NCBI GenBank assembly: GCA_017414725.1
Contig: JAFQKZ010000079.1
Span: forward strand, 1-6,751
Origin: Clostridia bacterium
GTDB taxonomy: Bacteria > Bacillota > Clostridia > Oscillospirales > Acutalibacteraceae
Length of the DNA: 6,751 nucleotides
Direction of reading: 5' to 3'
Shown: in pieces, positions 1 to 5,256 of the stretch
Numbering within the stretch: position 1 is the first letter of the stretch
Layout of the letters: the number at the start of each line of letters is the position of its first letter
Notes under the pieces: model-generated
The model's database searches: none
The model's input: only the letters and a program-made list of their open reading frames with translations
Told to the model about the DNA's origin: nothing
Program-made: the position numbers and the translations under genes

Positions 1-211
1 TGTACAAATTTTGTAGCAAATACAGCCGTAGCATTAGTTCCTTGTCATACGGCTTATTTCCTCGCTCTCCTTTGTAGTAGTGCGGTTCTATTATCTTTAT
101 CCACTCGCCCCACGGTACGATTCGCTCTATCCGATTTAGTAATTCTTTTTTCTTTGTTTTTCTCTGTGCTAGCGAGTCGCTTAGCTCACTTAAGGTTATT
201 TGTTTTATCAT
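1..211 (-). CDS. IS5-family transposase, N-terminal part, runs off left edge
   Basis: Reading the minus strand from the ATG at 211-209 gives 70 uninterrupted codons to the window edge, starting MIKQITLSELSDSLAQRK and continuing with IVPWGEWIKIIEPHYYKG and then KPYDKELMLRLYLLQNLY. This is the conserved N-terminal domain of IS5-type (InsH-like) transposases: the VPW..W...I.PHY.KG block followed by R.P.....MLR...LQ..Y. The DDE catalytic residues lie further downstream and are outside the window, so whether the gene is intact cannot be judged. The ribosome binding site upstream of 211 is weak, which is common for transposases. The gene points out of the window, with its 5' end facing the cell-wall cluster. 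Family assignment comes from remembered motif similarity and is firm; the exact IS name is not known. Confidence 0.9.
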   Translation of the reverse strand, partial: MIKQITLSELSDSLAQRKTKKKELLNRIERIVPWGEWIKIIEPHYYKGERGNKPYDKELMLRLYLLQNLY

Positions 212-356
212 GTCTCTATTTTATCTTGTATCCTTTTGCTTTTCATTCTTCTTTTGTGCGGTCTTGCCTTAATTGTTTCTATTCTCAACTTCGAACTCAA
301 TCTATTTATATAAGATATTTGTTATGTTTTCGCGAGAGTTTTGCTTTTGTTAGTTT
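212..356. mobile_element. Probable outer end of the IS element (no gene)
   Basis: This stretch lies between the transposase start codon and the broken PBP fragment. It should contain the 5' non-coding region and terminal inverted repeat of the insertion sequence. I could not fix the exact IS tip or a target-site duplication, because the other end of the element is outside the window. It contains a 14-base motif at 258-271 that recurs in inverted orientation near the right end of the window. No coding region is supported here on either strand. Confidence 0.4.
258..271 (-). repeat. Inverted repeat partner A (TAAGGCAAGACCGC)
   Basis: The minus strand reads TAAGGCAAGACCGC. A copy with one mismatch, TAAGGCAAAACCGC, is on the plus strand at 6565-6578. 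The sequence that follows each copy is purine-rich and still loosely alignable (AGAAT, AAGCAA, then AGAGACA). In the left copy this leads straight into the IS5-family transposase start. Two ends of related mobile elements facing outward would explain the match; so would chance in purine-rich DNA. Confidence 0.4.
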
Positions 357-506
357 TTACATAATGTTTTGCGCAAACATCTCAGATATCTCGTTATATA
401 TTCTTTCCTTGAAAGTCGATCCAGCATCCTCTCCACTGCCACGACCTGCTTCTGAGGGTATAACTATAAAACATTTCGGGTTACTGTACGAAAAAAACAC
501 AATCTA
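357..506 (-). pseudogene. Broken copy of the PBP C-terminus
   Basis: On the minus strand this region encodes NPKCFIVIPSEAGRGSGE, then DAGSTF, KERIYNEISEMF and a short extra tail to a stop at 359-357. It aligns with the last 47 codons of the class B PBP at 1112-1252. I count 103 matches in 132 aligned bases, plus one in-frame 9-base deletion that removes three codons. The original stop position has become CAA, so the frame runs four codons further. Just upstream, an in-frame TAG at 506-504 closes the frame, and similarity to the PBP fades there. The rest of the gene (TM anchor, SxxK, SxN) is absent, so it cannot make a working enzyme. It is either the displaced end of an interrupted gene or the remnant of a second PBP paralogue. 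Confidence 0.85.
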
Positions 507-560
507 CAAAATCGTTACATCAAGACTACAGACCGTATTCACATATTAGTACCAAACCAC

Positions 561-593
561 AAAAACCTGGTTATATACTATTATACAACCAGG
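561..593 (-). terminator. Rho-independent terminator of the 115-residue gene
   Basis: On the minus strand, CCTGGTTGTATA and TATATAACCAGG form a near-perfect stem (566-593) around a short loop. TTTTTG (565-560) follows directly. It sits 20 bases after the stop of the 115-residue gene, in the right orientation to end its transcript before the PBP fragment and IS. Confidence 0.85.
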
Positions 594-613
594 CAATATT
601 GTAAAATAAAACT

Positions 614-961
614 CTAAAGAGATTTATCCATTATGGTTATTAAAGTGCCAACAGTTTCTTTGTCGGTTGCATCAGAAAGATACTTCGGTGCTAATTTCGC
701 AACTCCTAGTCTCGTTAGCCAACCTTTTTTGTTCCACAGTGCGGAAATGTCTTGACCGTCTTTGCAGTTTGCCAACTCTCCCACCACTGTTTTAAGAGTT
801 GAACTCTCATTTATCTCGTCATTGTGCTTCTCTGCGTCTTCCTTTACCGCTTTCAATACCGCATTTAGTATCGCTATGGCTTCGGCTTTTTTCAACTTAT
901 CTACTTTTCTGCCCGTCAACTGATTTTTCAATTCTATCGCTGTGTTTTCTAATAATTTCAT
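614..961 (-). CDS. Hypothetical 115-residue soluble helical protein
   Basis: The function is not recognised. The protein is small, charged and probably mostly alpha-helical, with a lysine-rich N-terminal third, a likely amphipathic helix around residues 25-45 (AEAIAILNAVLKAVKEDAEK), one cysteine near residue 67 and two tryptophans near 76-81. No signal peptide, membrane segment or known catalytic motif is visible. The start is well supported: AAGGAGG lies 7 bases before the ATG. The gene is a self-contained unit with its own consensus promoter (1041-1069), 5' hairpin (1009-1032) and terminator (561-593). It looks more GC-rich than the AT-rich genes to its right, which hints at a separate origin. 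It lies between the real PBP 3' end and a broken copy of it. A role as an immunity or accessory protein is only a guess from its size and position. Confidence 0.85.
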   Translation of the reverse strand: MKLLENTAIELKNQLTGRKVDKLKKAEAIAILNAVLKAVKEDAEKHNDEINESSTLKTVVGELANCKDGQDISALWNKKGWLTRLGVAKLAPKYLSDATDKETVGTLITIMDKSL

Positions 962-1008
962 AATAATTCCTCCTTAGAATCTTCAATTTAATATTTTAAA
1001 ATTTTTAC

Positions 1009-1032
1009 CTTCGTGATAGCTATTTCACGAAG
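1009..1032 (-). promoter_or_regulatory. Stem-loop or operator at the transcript start of the 115-residue gene
   Basis: CTTCGTGA and TCACGAAG form a perfect 8-bp inverted repeat around 8 bases. It begins within a few bases of the transcription start expected from the promoter at 1041-1069. It could be a 5'-terminal mRNA-stabilising hairpin, or a DNA operator bound by a dimeric repressor covering the start site. It has no following U-run, so it is not a convincing terminator for the PBP gene. Confidence 0.6.
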
Positions 1033-1040
1033 ATATAGAA

Positions 1041-1069
1041 ATTATATACATATATGCGAACAATGTCAA
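1041..1069 (-). promoter_or_regulatory. Consensus sigma-A promoter for the 115-residue gene
   Basis: The minus strand has TTGACA (1069-1064), a 17-base spacer and TATAAT (1046-1041). Both hexamers are perfect and the spacing is optimal. The predicted start is near 1034, giving a leader of about 70 bases before the ATG at 961. The promoter lies just past the PBP stop at 1112, so the gene can be expressed independently of the PBP and probably strongly. Confidence 0.9.
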
Positions 1070-1111
1070 TACTTTTTTGTTAATTTTATATAAAAATTTG
1101 TGCAATATTTC

Positions 1112-2752
1112 TTACACAAATATCTCCGGTATTTCATTATATATTCGTTCTATGATTTCCTTGAAGACCGGCCCGGCGCTCTCGCCACCGCCACGACCTG
1201 CTTCTGAGAGTATAACTATAGAATATTTCGGGTTTTCGTATGGGAAAAACCCGGCGTACCATGATTGCTCGATTTTTTTGTTGTTTTCTATAATGCCTGT
1301 TTGAGCTGTAGAAGTCTTAGCTCCACAGGTTATATTATTTTCGGGTTTCCCGCGTGAACTTGTGCCGTAATCTACAGACGCTTTCATACAGGATTTCAAA
1401 ATATCCGTGATTTTTTTAGACAAAACTTGAGTTTTGGTATTTAAATTCTCGAGATTTTTATCTTGAATAATTTCCATGTTTTTGTTCACGAGATTTTTTA
1501 CGAGTTTCGGCTGAGTGTAAACCCCATCAGAAGCAATAGTGTTAATTATCGCAGAAATTTGCATAGGCGTGACTAATAATTTCCCCTGCCCAAAAGAAAA
1601 ATTTGCCAGAGTTTTCAGGTTTTCTAAGCTTTCATAAGACGGTAATAGCCCTGCGTGCGAGAAAATATGATCTGCTAATTTAATTTCTTTGCCTAGACCC
1701 AATTTTTGACACATGTCTAATAATTTATCGCGTGTTACTATATTTTTAATTAATTCTACAAAATATCCGTTACATGAATACGCAAGGGCTTCTTCGAGAT
1801 TAATTTTTTCGTGTTTTTTGGAGTTAAAACATCTGAATTTAGCATCTTGAACTTTGTTTTCTCCGGTACAATCATAGTAAAAATTTATGTTATTTATATT
1901 TTTTTCAAGAGATACAGCTGAAGTGATTAATTTGAAAATAGAGCCCAGATTAAAAGAACACAGTGCTCTGTTTAATAACGGAGAATTTGGATTATTTAGA
2001 TAACTCGAAATATCACCCGGAAAGAACGACGGCAGACTCACTGACGCGCGTATCTCGCAATTCGGGACTTCGGTTATAATTACCGCACCACGAGAAATAT
2101 ATTTATTAGCGACTTCTTCAGCGATAGCTTGGATTCGCGAGTCAAGATTTAGAACAACGCCCTGTGACGCACAGTACAATTTATCTTGAATTATATTTTC
2201 GCGACCCATAATAATTTTTCCTGATGCGTCTATATCATATTTCACGCAAATCTCAGAGTTTGAGTTCACGTCAGAAAGATAATTATCATAAGCTTTTTCT
2301 ATACCATAGACTCCGGTTTTGTTTTCAGACAAATATCCGATAATATGTGGGGCAAGAATTACTCCGGAGTATCTTACCGGCACTTCAAAGAACTTTACAT
2401 ATTTACTATCTAAATTATTATTTTTATTTACTTGTATTATAAATGGAGTTTTTTCTGAGCATTTTTTGTATAATTCTTCTCTCTGGGAGTCATTAATTAT
2501 AGAATCCAAAATATTAAGAGACTCCAAACACGGTATAGCTGCAGCGACAATTTTTTTCTTAGTATTAACCATAGGAATATTACGGCAATCATAAATAGTC
2601 CCACGGATATCACAAATTTTTAATTTATAAGACTGTTGATTCATAGCAGCTTGTCTTAGATTTTTTTTACAAGAAATAGAATCAAGTACAAAAAACAAAA
2701 AACAAAAACATGACATTAAAATACTAAACAATACAACAAATCTCTTGTACAT
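1112..2752 (-). CDS. Class B penicillin-binding protein (peptidoglycan transpeptidase)
   Basis: This is a 546-residue monofunctional D,D-transpeptidase of the FtsI/SpoVD/PBP2 type, which cross-links peptidoglycan at the outer membrane face. It has an N-terminal membrane anchor at about residues 5-24. The class B RG motif follows (DIRGTIYD, 49-55), then a short pedestal domain with GYLS and GVYGIEKAYD (139-156), and the transpeptidase domain. Active-site motifs are SIFK (271-274, nucleophile S271), SCN (326-328) and KTS (479-481). The FGQG block (387-390) and SEAGRGGG near the end are also typical. The third motif is KTS where most members have KTG. The protein is somewhat short for the family. 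The ATG has GAGG about 14 bases upstream, a long spacing, and no better in-frame start is seen. Which cellular process it serves (division, sporulation or elongation) cannot be told. Its last 47 codons recur as a broken copy at 357-506. Confidence 0.93.
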   Translation of the reverse strand: MYKRFVVLFSILMSCFCFLFFVLDSISCKKNLRQAAMNQQSYKLKICDIRGTIYDCRNIPMVNTKKKIVAAAIPCLESLNILDSIINDSQREELYKKCSEKTPFIIQVNKNNNLDSKYVKFFEVPVRYSGVILAPHIIGYLSENKTGVYGIEKAYDNYLSDVNSNSEICVKYDIDASGKIIMGRENIIQDKLYCASQGVVLNLDSRIQAIAEEVANKYISRGAVIITEVPNCEIRASVSLPSFFPGDISSYLNNPNSPLLNRALCSFNLGSIFKLITSAVSLEKNINNINFYYDCTGENKVQDAKFRCFNSKKHEKINLEEALAYSCNGYFVELIKNIVTRDKLLDMCQKLGLGKEIKLADHIFSHAGLLPSYESLENLKTLANFSFGQGKLLVTPMQISAIINTIASDGVYTQPKLVKNLVNKNMEIIQDKNLENLNTKTQVLSKKITDILKSCMKASVDYGTSSRGKPENNITCGAKTSTAQTGIIENNKKIEQSWYAGFFPYENPKYSIVILSEAGRGGGESAGPVFKEIIERIYNEIPEIFV

Positions 2753-2852
2753 AAAATAAAAATCTACCTCGTTTTATATAATTTACATAAAAAAATATTA
2801 CATAAAACAAGTATTTGATAGATTTTATTACATAATACGCACAAACAAGACT

Positions 2853-2892
2853 AAATTTTATTTAATATTATTAATTATATTTATGAAATCTT
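2853..2892 (-). repeat. murD 3'-end core, copy 3 (displaced)
   Basis: This 40-base direct repeat matches the end of murD (3784-3823) with one silent difference (TTC for TTT, Phe). It still encodes DFINIINNIK and a stop on the minus strand, but no gene body precedes it. Similarity to the other copies stops abruptly a few bases after the stop codon, which makes this the outer boundary of the repeat array. The rest of the 2753-2998 spacer holds a terminator and AT-rich DNA in which no clear promoter for the PBP could be fixed. Confidence 0.9.
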
Positions 2893-2929
2893 TTCGTTTT
2901 AATTTATAAAATATTTGTATTAGAAATTC

Positions 2930-2974
2930 AAAAAGTTCATACCGGTCTTAAAATTACAGACATAATATGAACTT
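2930..2974 (-). terminator. Probable terminator of the 81-residue peptide gene
   Basis: On the minus strand AAGTTCATA (2974-2966) pairs perfectly with TATGAACTT (2941-2933), and the last Ts run on into a TTTTT tract. Inside the loop, GTCT and AGAC can extend the structure. The loop is long and the stem is low in GC, so strength is uncertain. The first arm is missing from module 1 because of a deletion. Confidence 0.55.
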
Positions 2975-2998
2975 GTATATGTTTAGTTAATTAATCTT

Positions 2999-3244
2999 TT
3001 AGTCTGGTTTGATATTACTGTACGGAATTTCATTCTGTTGGTTTTGGTTTGGTAACCCCGGAACACCCTGATTATTTTGCGGGTTTAATGGATTATTATT
3101 TTGTAGCCATACTTGACACAAAGTATACCAAAAGCCACAACAGCATCCCAGACAGCATCCCAGTAGGCACGTGAATTCTTCCAACATTCCACCACTAACT
3201 AATTCCAGTTGATTTTCATTGATTAACTGAATATCGCTTTTCAT
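2999..3244 (-). CDS. Double-glycine leader, cysteine-rich secreted peptide precursor (copy 2)
   Basis: This 81-residue precursor starts with MKSDIQLINENQLELVSGG, a classic double-glycine leader: L at -7, V at -4, then GG. Such leaders are cut and exported by ABC transporters with a C39 peptidase domain, as in class II bacteriocins and ComC-type pheromones. The predicted mature part is 62 residues. It starts with a hydrophobic segment carrying seven cysteines (C26, C30, C31, C34-36, C43; CLLGCCLGCCCGF) and then has an Asn/Gln/Pro-rich tail (NNNPLNPQNNQ and GVPGLPNQNQ). GAGGAG lies 9 bases before the ATG. The cysteines suggest disulfides, metal binding or post-translational modification. No transporter, modifying enzyme or immunity gene is in the window. 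The peptide family is not recognised; bacteriocin or signal peptide is inferred from the leader alone. Confidence 0.85.
   Translation of the reverse strand: MKSDIQLINENQLELVSGGMLEEFTCLLGCCLGCCCGFWYTLCQVWLQNNNPLNPQNNQGVPGLPNQNQQNEIPYSNIKPD
3140..3163 (-). repeat. 12-bp tandem repeat encoding LGCC twice
   Basis: The plus strand reads ACAGCATCCCAG twice in direct succession. In the gene this gives the doubled LGCC LGCC block of the cysteine-rich core. Module 1 has only one copy at the same place, so the difference in cysteine number between the peptides traces in part to this in-frame change. Confidence 0.9.
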
Positions 3245-3327
3245 AAAACAATTCTCCTCAAAAAATAAATTAAATTTGCTTTATATAAAAAATATTTTTA
3301 TTTTCTCTGAATACAAAGCTAAAACAA

Positions 3328-3356
3328 ATATTATCATAAAACATAAAAAAATACAA
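3328..3356 (-). promoter_or_regulatory. Candidate promoter of peptide gene 2
   Basis: The minus strand has TTGTAT (3356-3351), a 17-base spacer ending in TGA, and TAATAT (3333-3328). The TG one base before the -10 makes an extended -10 element. The same arrangement is conserved in module 1. The hexamers are imperfect, so this is a candidate only. Confidence 0.45.
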
Positions 3357-3394
3357 ATTTTATTTAATATTATTAATTATATTTATGAAATCTT
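3355..3394 (-). repeat. murD 3'-end core, copy 2 (displaced)
   Basis: This 40-base direct repeat carries the last codons of murD plus the stop, with the same silent TTC change as copy 3. It separates the two peptide modules. Its distance is 429 bases to the genuine murD end and 502 bases to copy 3. Confidence 0.9.
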
Positions 3395-3438
3395 TTTGTT
3401 TTAATTTATAAAATATTTGTATTAGAAATTCAAAAAAT

Positions 3439-3675
3439 TCATACCGGTCTTAAAATTACAGATTTGATAATACGGTATATTTGGTTTGAGTTTGGCAACT
3501 CCGGAACGCCCTGATTATGTTGCGGGTTTAATGGATTATTATTTCGTGTCAATGCTAGATAACAACCATACACAAAGCTACAACAGCATCCCAGTAGGCA
3601 CGCGAATTCTACCAACGTTCCACCACTAACTAATTCTAGTTGATTTTCATTGATTAACTGAATATCGCTTTTCAT
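3439..3675 (-). CDS. Double-glycine leader, cysteine-rich secreted peptide precursor (copy 1, altered C-terminus)
   Basis: This 78-residue precursor has a leader identical in sequence to that of copy 2 (cleavage predicted after Gly19). The core is shorter and differs: five cysteines (C26, C30-32, C38; CLLGCCCSFVYGC) and then the shared NNNPLNPQ and NQGVPELPN tail. The ribosome binding site (GAGGAG, 9-base spacing) is identical. A deletion relative to copy 2 removed the native stop, so the frame runs into former spacer and ends IIKSVILRPV at a TGA (3441-3439). The last 12 residues or so are therefore probably not ancestral, and it may be decaying or still functional. An identical leader with a variable core is the usual pattern when one exporter serves several peptides. 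Confidence 0.78.
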   Translation of the reverse strand: MKSDIQLINENQLELVSGGTLVEFACLLGCCCSFVYGCYLALTRNNNPLNPQHNQGVPELPNSNQIYRIIKSVILRPV

Positions 3676-3756
3676 AAAACAATTCTCCTCAAAAAATAAA
3701 TTAAATTTGCTTCATATAAAAAATATTTTTATTTTTTGAATACAAAGTCAAAACAA

Positions 3757-3785
3757 ATATTATCATAAAACATAAAAAAATACAA
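3757..3785 (-). promoter_or_regulatory. Candidate promoter of peptide gene 1
   Basis: TTGTAT (3785-3780), a 17-base spacer ending in TGA, and TAATAT (3762-3757) lie on the minus strand. The -35 starts four bases after the murD stop. The arrangement matches the one before peptide gene 2. Readthrough from murD is also possible, since no terminator was seen between them. Confidence 0.45.
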
Positions 3786-3823
3786 ATTTTATTTAATATT
3801 ATTAATTATATTTATAAAATCTT
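3784..3823 (-). repeat. murD 3'-end core, copy 1 (within murD)
   Basis: This is the genuine end of murD, whose sequence is repeated at 3355-3394 and 2853-2892. The core contains a near-palindrome, ATATAATTAATAATAT, with 14 of 16 positions symmetrical. Similarity between this copy and the others ends two bases before the GAT codon of DFINIINNIK. To the left of the core, module 1 follows. Confidence 0.9.
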
Positions 3824-5201
3824 GGCCACGCTCTTCAAAATTTTTATATAATCCGTAACTTGCACACGCCGGAGATAAAATCACTACATAATCTTCAGGA
3901 TTTTTTACATTTTTTAAATATTTTTGAGTTTCCAGAACAGCTTCGTTCATATTATTTACATTAACTATACTTAACGAGTTTTTATCATATTTATTGTTTT
4001 TTATAATGTTATCATAAATTTTTGGTGCAGAATCGCCCATAAGTATTAAAACAGAAACTTTTTTTATAATTTCTTCTGCTAGATTTTCAAACGGAATTTT
4101 TTTGTCATAGCCACCGGCGATTAAAATTATTTTTTTGTTCTCAAAAACACTCAAAGCACCGTTTATAGTCCTACTTGGAGTAGTCGCGATAGAATCATTA
4201 TAATAATTCACACCGTTTATATTTCTGACAAACTCAAGTCTATGCTTTACTCCGGAAAATTCACGTGCAGTTTTTATTATACTATCATTATTTACGAGTT
4301 CTTTTACACATGCTATAGCTGCAAGATAATTCTCTATATTATGATTACCTAAAATTCTTATTTCTTTTGTGTTCATAATAATTTCGTTTTTGTTATTCTC
4401 AGTATAAATTATATTATTATTTTCGTCTACCCAAACTATGTTTTTACTTGAATTACTAATATTATTTATTTTTGAACCAAAATATATATACTTAGATTTT
4501 ATGTCCTGAGCGAAATCTTTTGTTATGTTATTATTAAAATTAATTATCGTACGTGAAAAAATATCCTGATGCATGAAAATCTGTTTTTTGGCTTCTATAT
4601 ATTCCTGCATGTCTTTGTGAACATCTAAGTGATTAGGCGAAATATTAGTAATAACGCTGATATCCGGGCTCTTTGCCATAGAAATTAATTGAAAACTTGA
4701 TAATTCAAGTACCGCTATGTCATGTGATTTAATATTATTTATGTTTTCAAGAATAGAATTTCCGATATTTCCGCCTGTATGTACTGTATAACCGGAATTT
4801 TTCAGTATATCAGAAATTATACTCGTAGTAGTTGTCTTGCCGTCACTACCGGTAATTCCTATAGTTAAACACGGACACAAATCAAAGAATATTTCTATCT
4901 CAGACGTAACAACAGCACCGTTTTCACGTAATTTTGTAATTCTGGAATCGTGAAAGTTCATACCCGGAGTTCTTACAATGATATCGAAATCTTCATCCCA
5001 AACGCTCTCATCGCCAAGTCTATATATTATATTTTTGTTATTATCTAAATTATTTATATTGTTTTTATCATAGATAATAACAGGTATATCATGTTGTGTT
5101 AATATGTTTACAACAGGCATATTGCTTCTGCCTAAACCACAAATCATTATTCTTTTATTTTTAAATTGTTCTATATAATCCTGCAAATTTCTTTTTAGCA
5201 T
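3789..5201 (-). CDS. murD: UDP-N-acetylmuramoyl-L-alanine--D-glutamate ligase
   Basis: This cytoplasmic Mur ligase adds D-glutamate to UDP-MurNAc-L-Ala using ATP, the second amino-acid step of the peptidoglycan stem peptide. At 470 residues it is full length. The N-terminal UDP-binding domain has GLGRSNMP (22-29). The ATP loop is GITGSDGKTTTT (115-126, K122). LELSSFQL (165-172), NISPNHLDVH (186-195) and EAKKQIF (203-209, likely carbamylated K205) are all typical of MurD. The C-terminal domain shows GVKHRLEFV (317-325), YYNDSIATTP (333-342), IAGGYDKKIPF (361-371) and SPACASYGLYKNF (443-455). The start has GGGAG 11 bases upstream. It follows alr by 55 bases and probably shares its transcript. 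Its last codons form the core that recurs around the downstream peptide modules. Confidence 0.97.
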   Translation of the reverse strand: MLKRNLQDYIEQFKNKRIMICGLGRSNMPVVNILTQHDIPVIIYDKNNINNLDNNKNIIYRLGDESVWDEDFDIIVRTPGMNFHDSRITKLRENGAVVTSEIEIFFDLCPCLTIGITGSDGKTTTTSIISDILKNSGYTVHTGGNIGNSILENINNIKSHDIAVLELSSFQLISMAKSPDISVITNISPNHLDVHKDMQEYIEAKKQIFMHQDIFSRTIINFNNNITKDFAQDIKSKYIYFGSKINNISNSSKNIVWVDENNNIIYTENNKNEIIMNTKEIRILGNHNIENYLAAIACVKELVNNDSIIKTAREFSGVKHRLEFVRNINGVNYYNDSIATTPSRTINGALSVFENKKIILIAGGYDKKIPFENLAEEIIKKVSVLILMGDSAPKIYDNIIKNNKYDKNSLSIVNVNNMNEAVLETQKYLKNVKNPEDYVVILSPACASYGLYKNFEERGQDFINIINNIK

Positions 5202-5256
5202 ATGAATTTAAACTCCCGAAAATATTATATTGTAATTATACAACATAATTTGATAA

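Larger units (their letters stand above)
2853..3354 (-). repeat. Tandem peptide module 2 (502 bp)
   Basis: The module consists of the promoter region, the 81-residue peptide gene, its terminator and a closing copy of the murD-end core. Compared with module 1 (3355-3783), the upstream region and leader codons are nearly identical. The middle of the gene (the cysteine-rich core) and a block of about 48 bases at the 3' end differ. The sequence from about 2893 to 2960 is again nearly identical between the two modules. Confidence 0.85.
3355..3783 (-). repeat. Tandem peptide module 1 (429 bp)
   Basis: This unit starts right after the genuine murD end and closes with a repeated murD-end core. It contains a promoter candidate, ribosome binding site and peptide gene 1. 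It lacks about 48 bases that module 2 has around the peptide stop codon, including the first terminator arm. Confidence 0.85.

Noticed and set aside
154..549. Plus-strand open frame of 131 codons
   Set aside because: It runs opposite to the IS5-family transposase start and the PBP 3' fragment. It has no ribosome binding site, and its composition is that of antisense to those sequences.
1009..1032. Hairpin considered as a terminator of the PBP gene
   Set aside because: No U-run follows on either strand, and it lies downstream of a perfect promoter at its transcript start, which fits a leader hairpin or operator better.
1077..1304. Plus-strand open frame of 75 codons resembling the C-terminal half of the frame at 154-549
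   Set aside because: It is antisense to the PBP 3' end. The resemblance exists because the PBP 3' end is duplicated on the minus strand, not because a plus-strand protein is conserved.
2319..2594. Plus-strand open frame of 91 codons
   Set aside because: It lies wholly inside the PBP gene on the opposite strand, with no ribosome binding site.
2853..3823. Repeated 40-base cores considered as a CRISPR array
   Set aside because: The intervals are 389-462 bases and contain related peptide genes, and the core is the coding end of murD. Spacer length and diversity do not fit CRISPR.
5202..5256. TATAAT-like hexamers between alr and murD as a murD promoter
   Set aside because: Two TATAAT sequences are present on the minus strand, but no -35 hexamer is found at a proper distance. 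In a spacer this AT-rich they are expected by chance.
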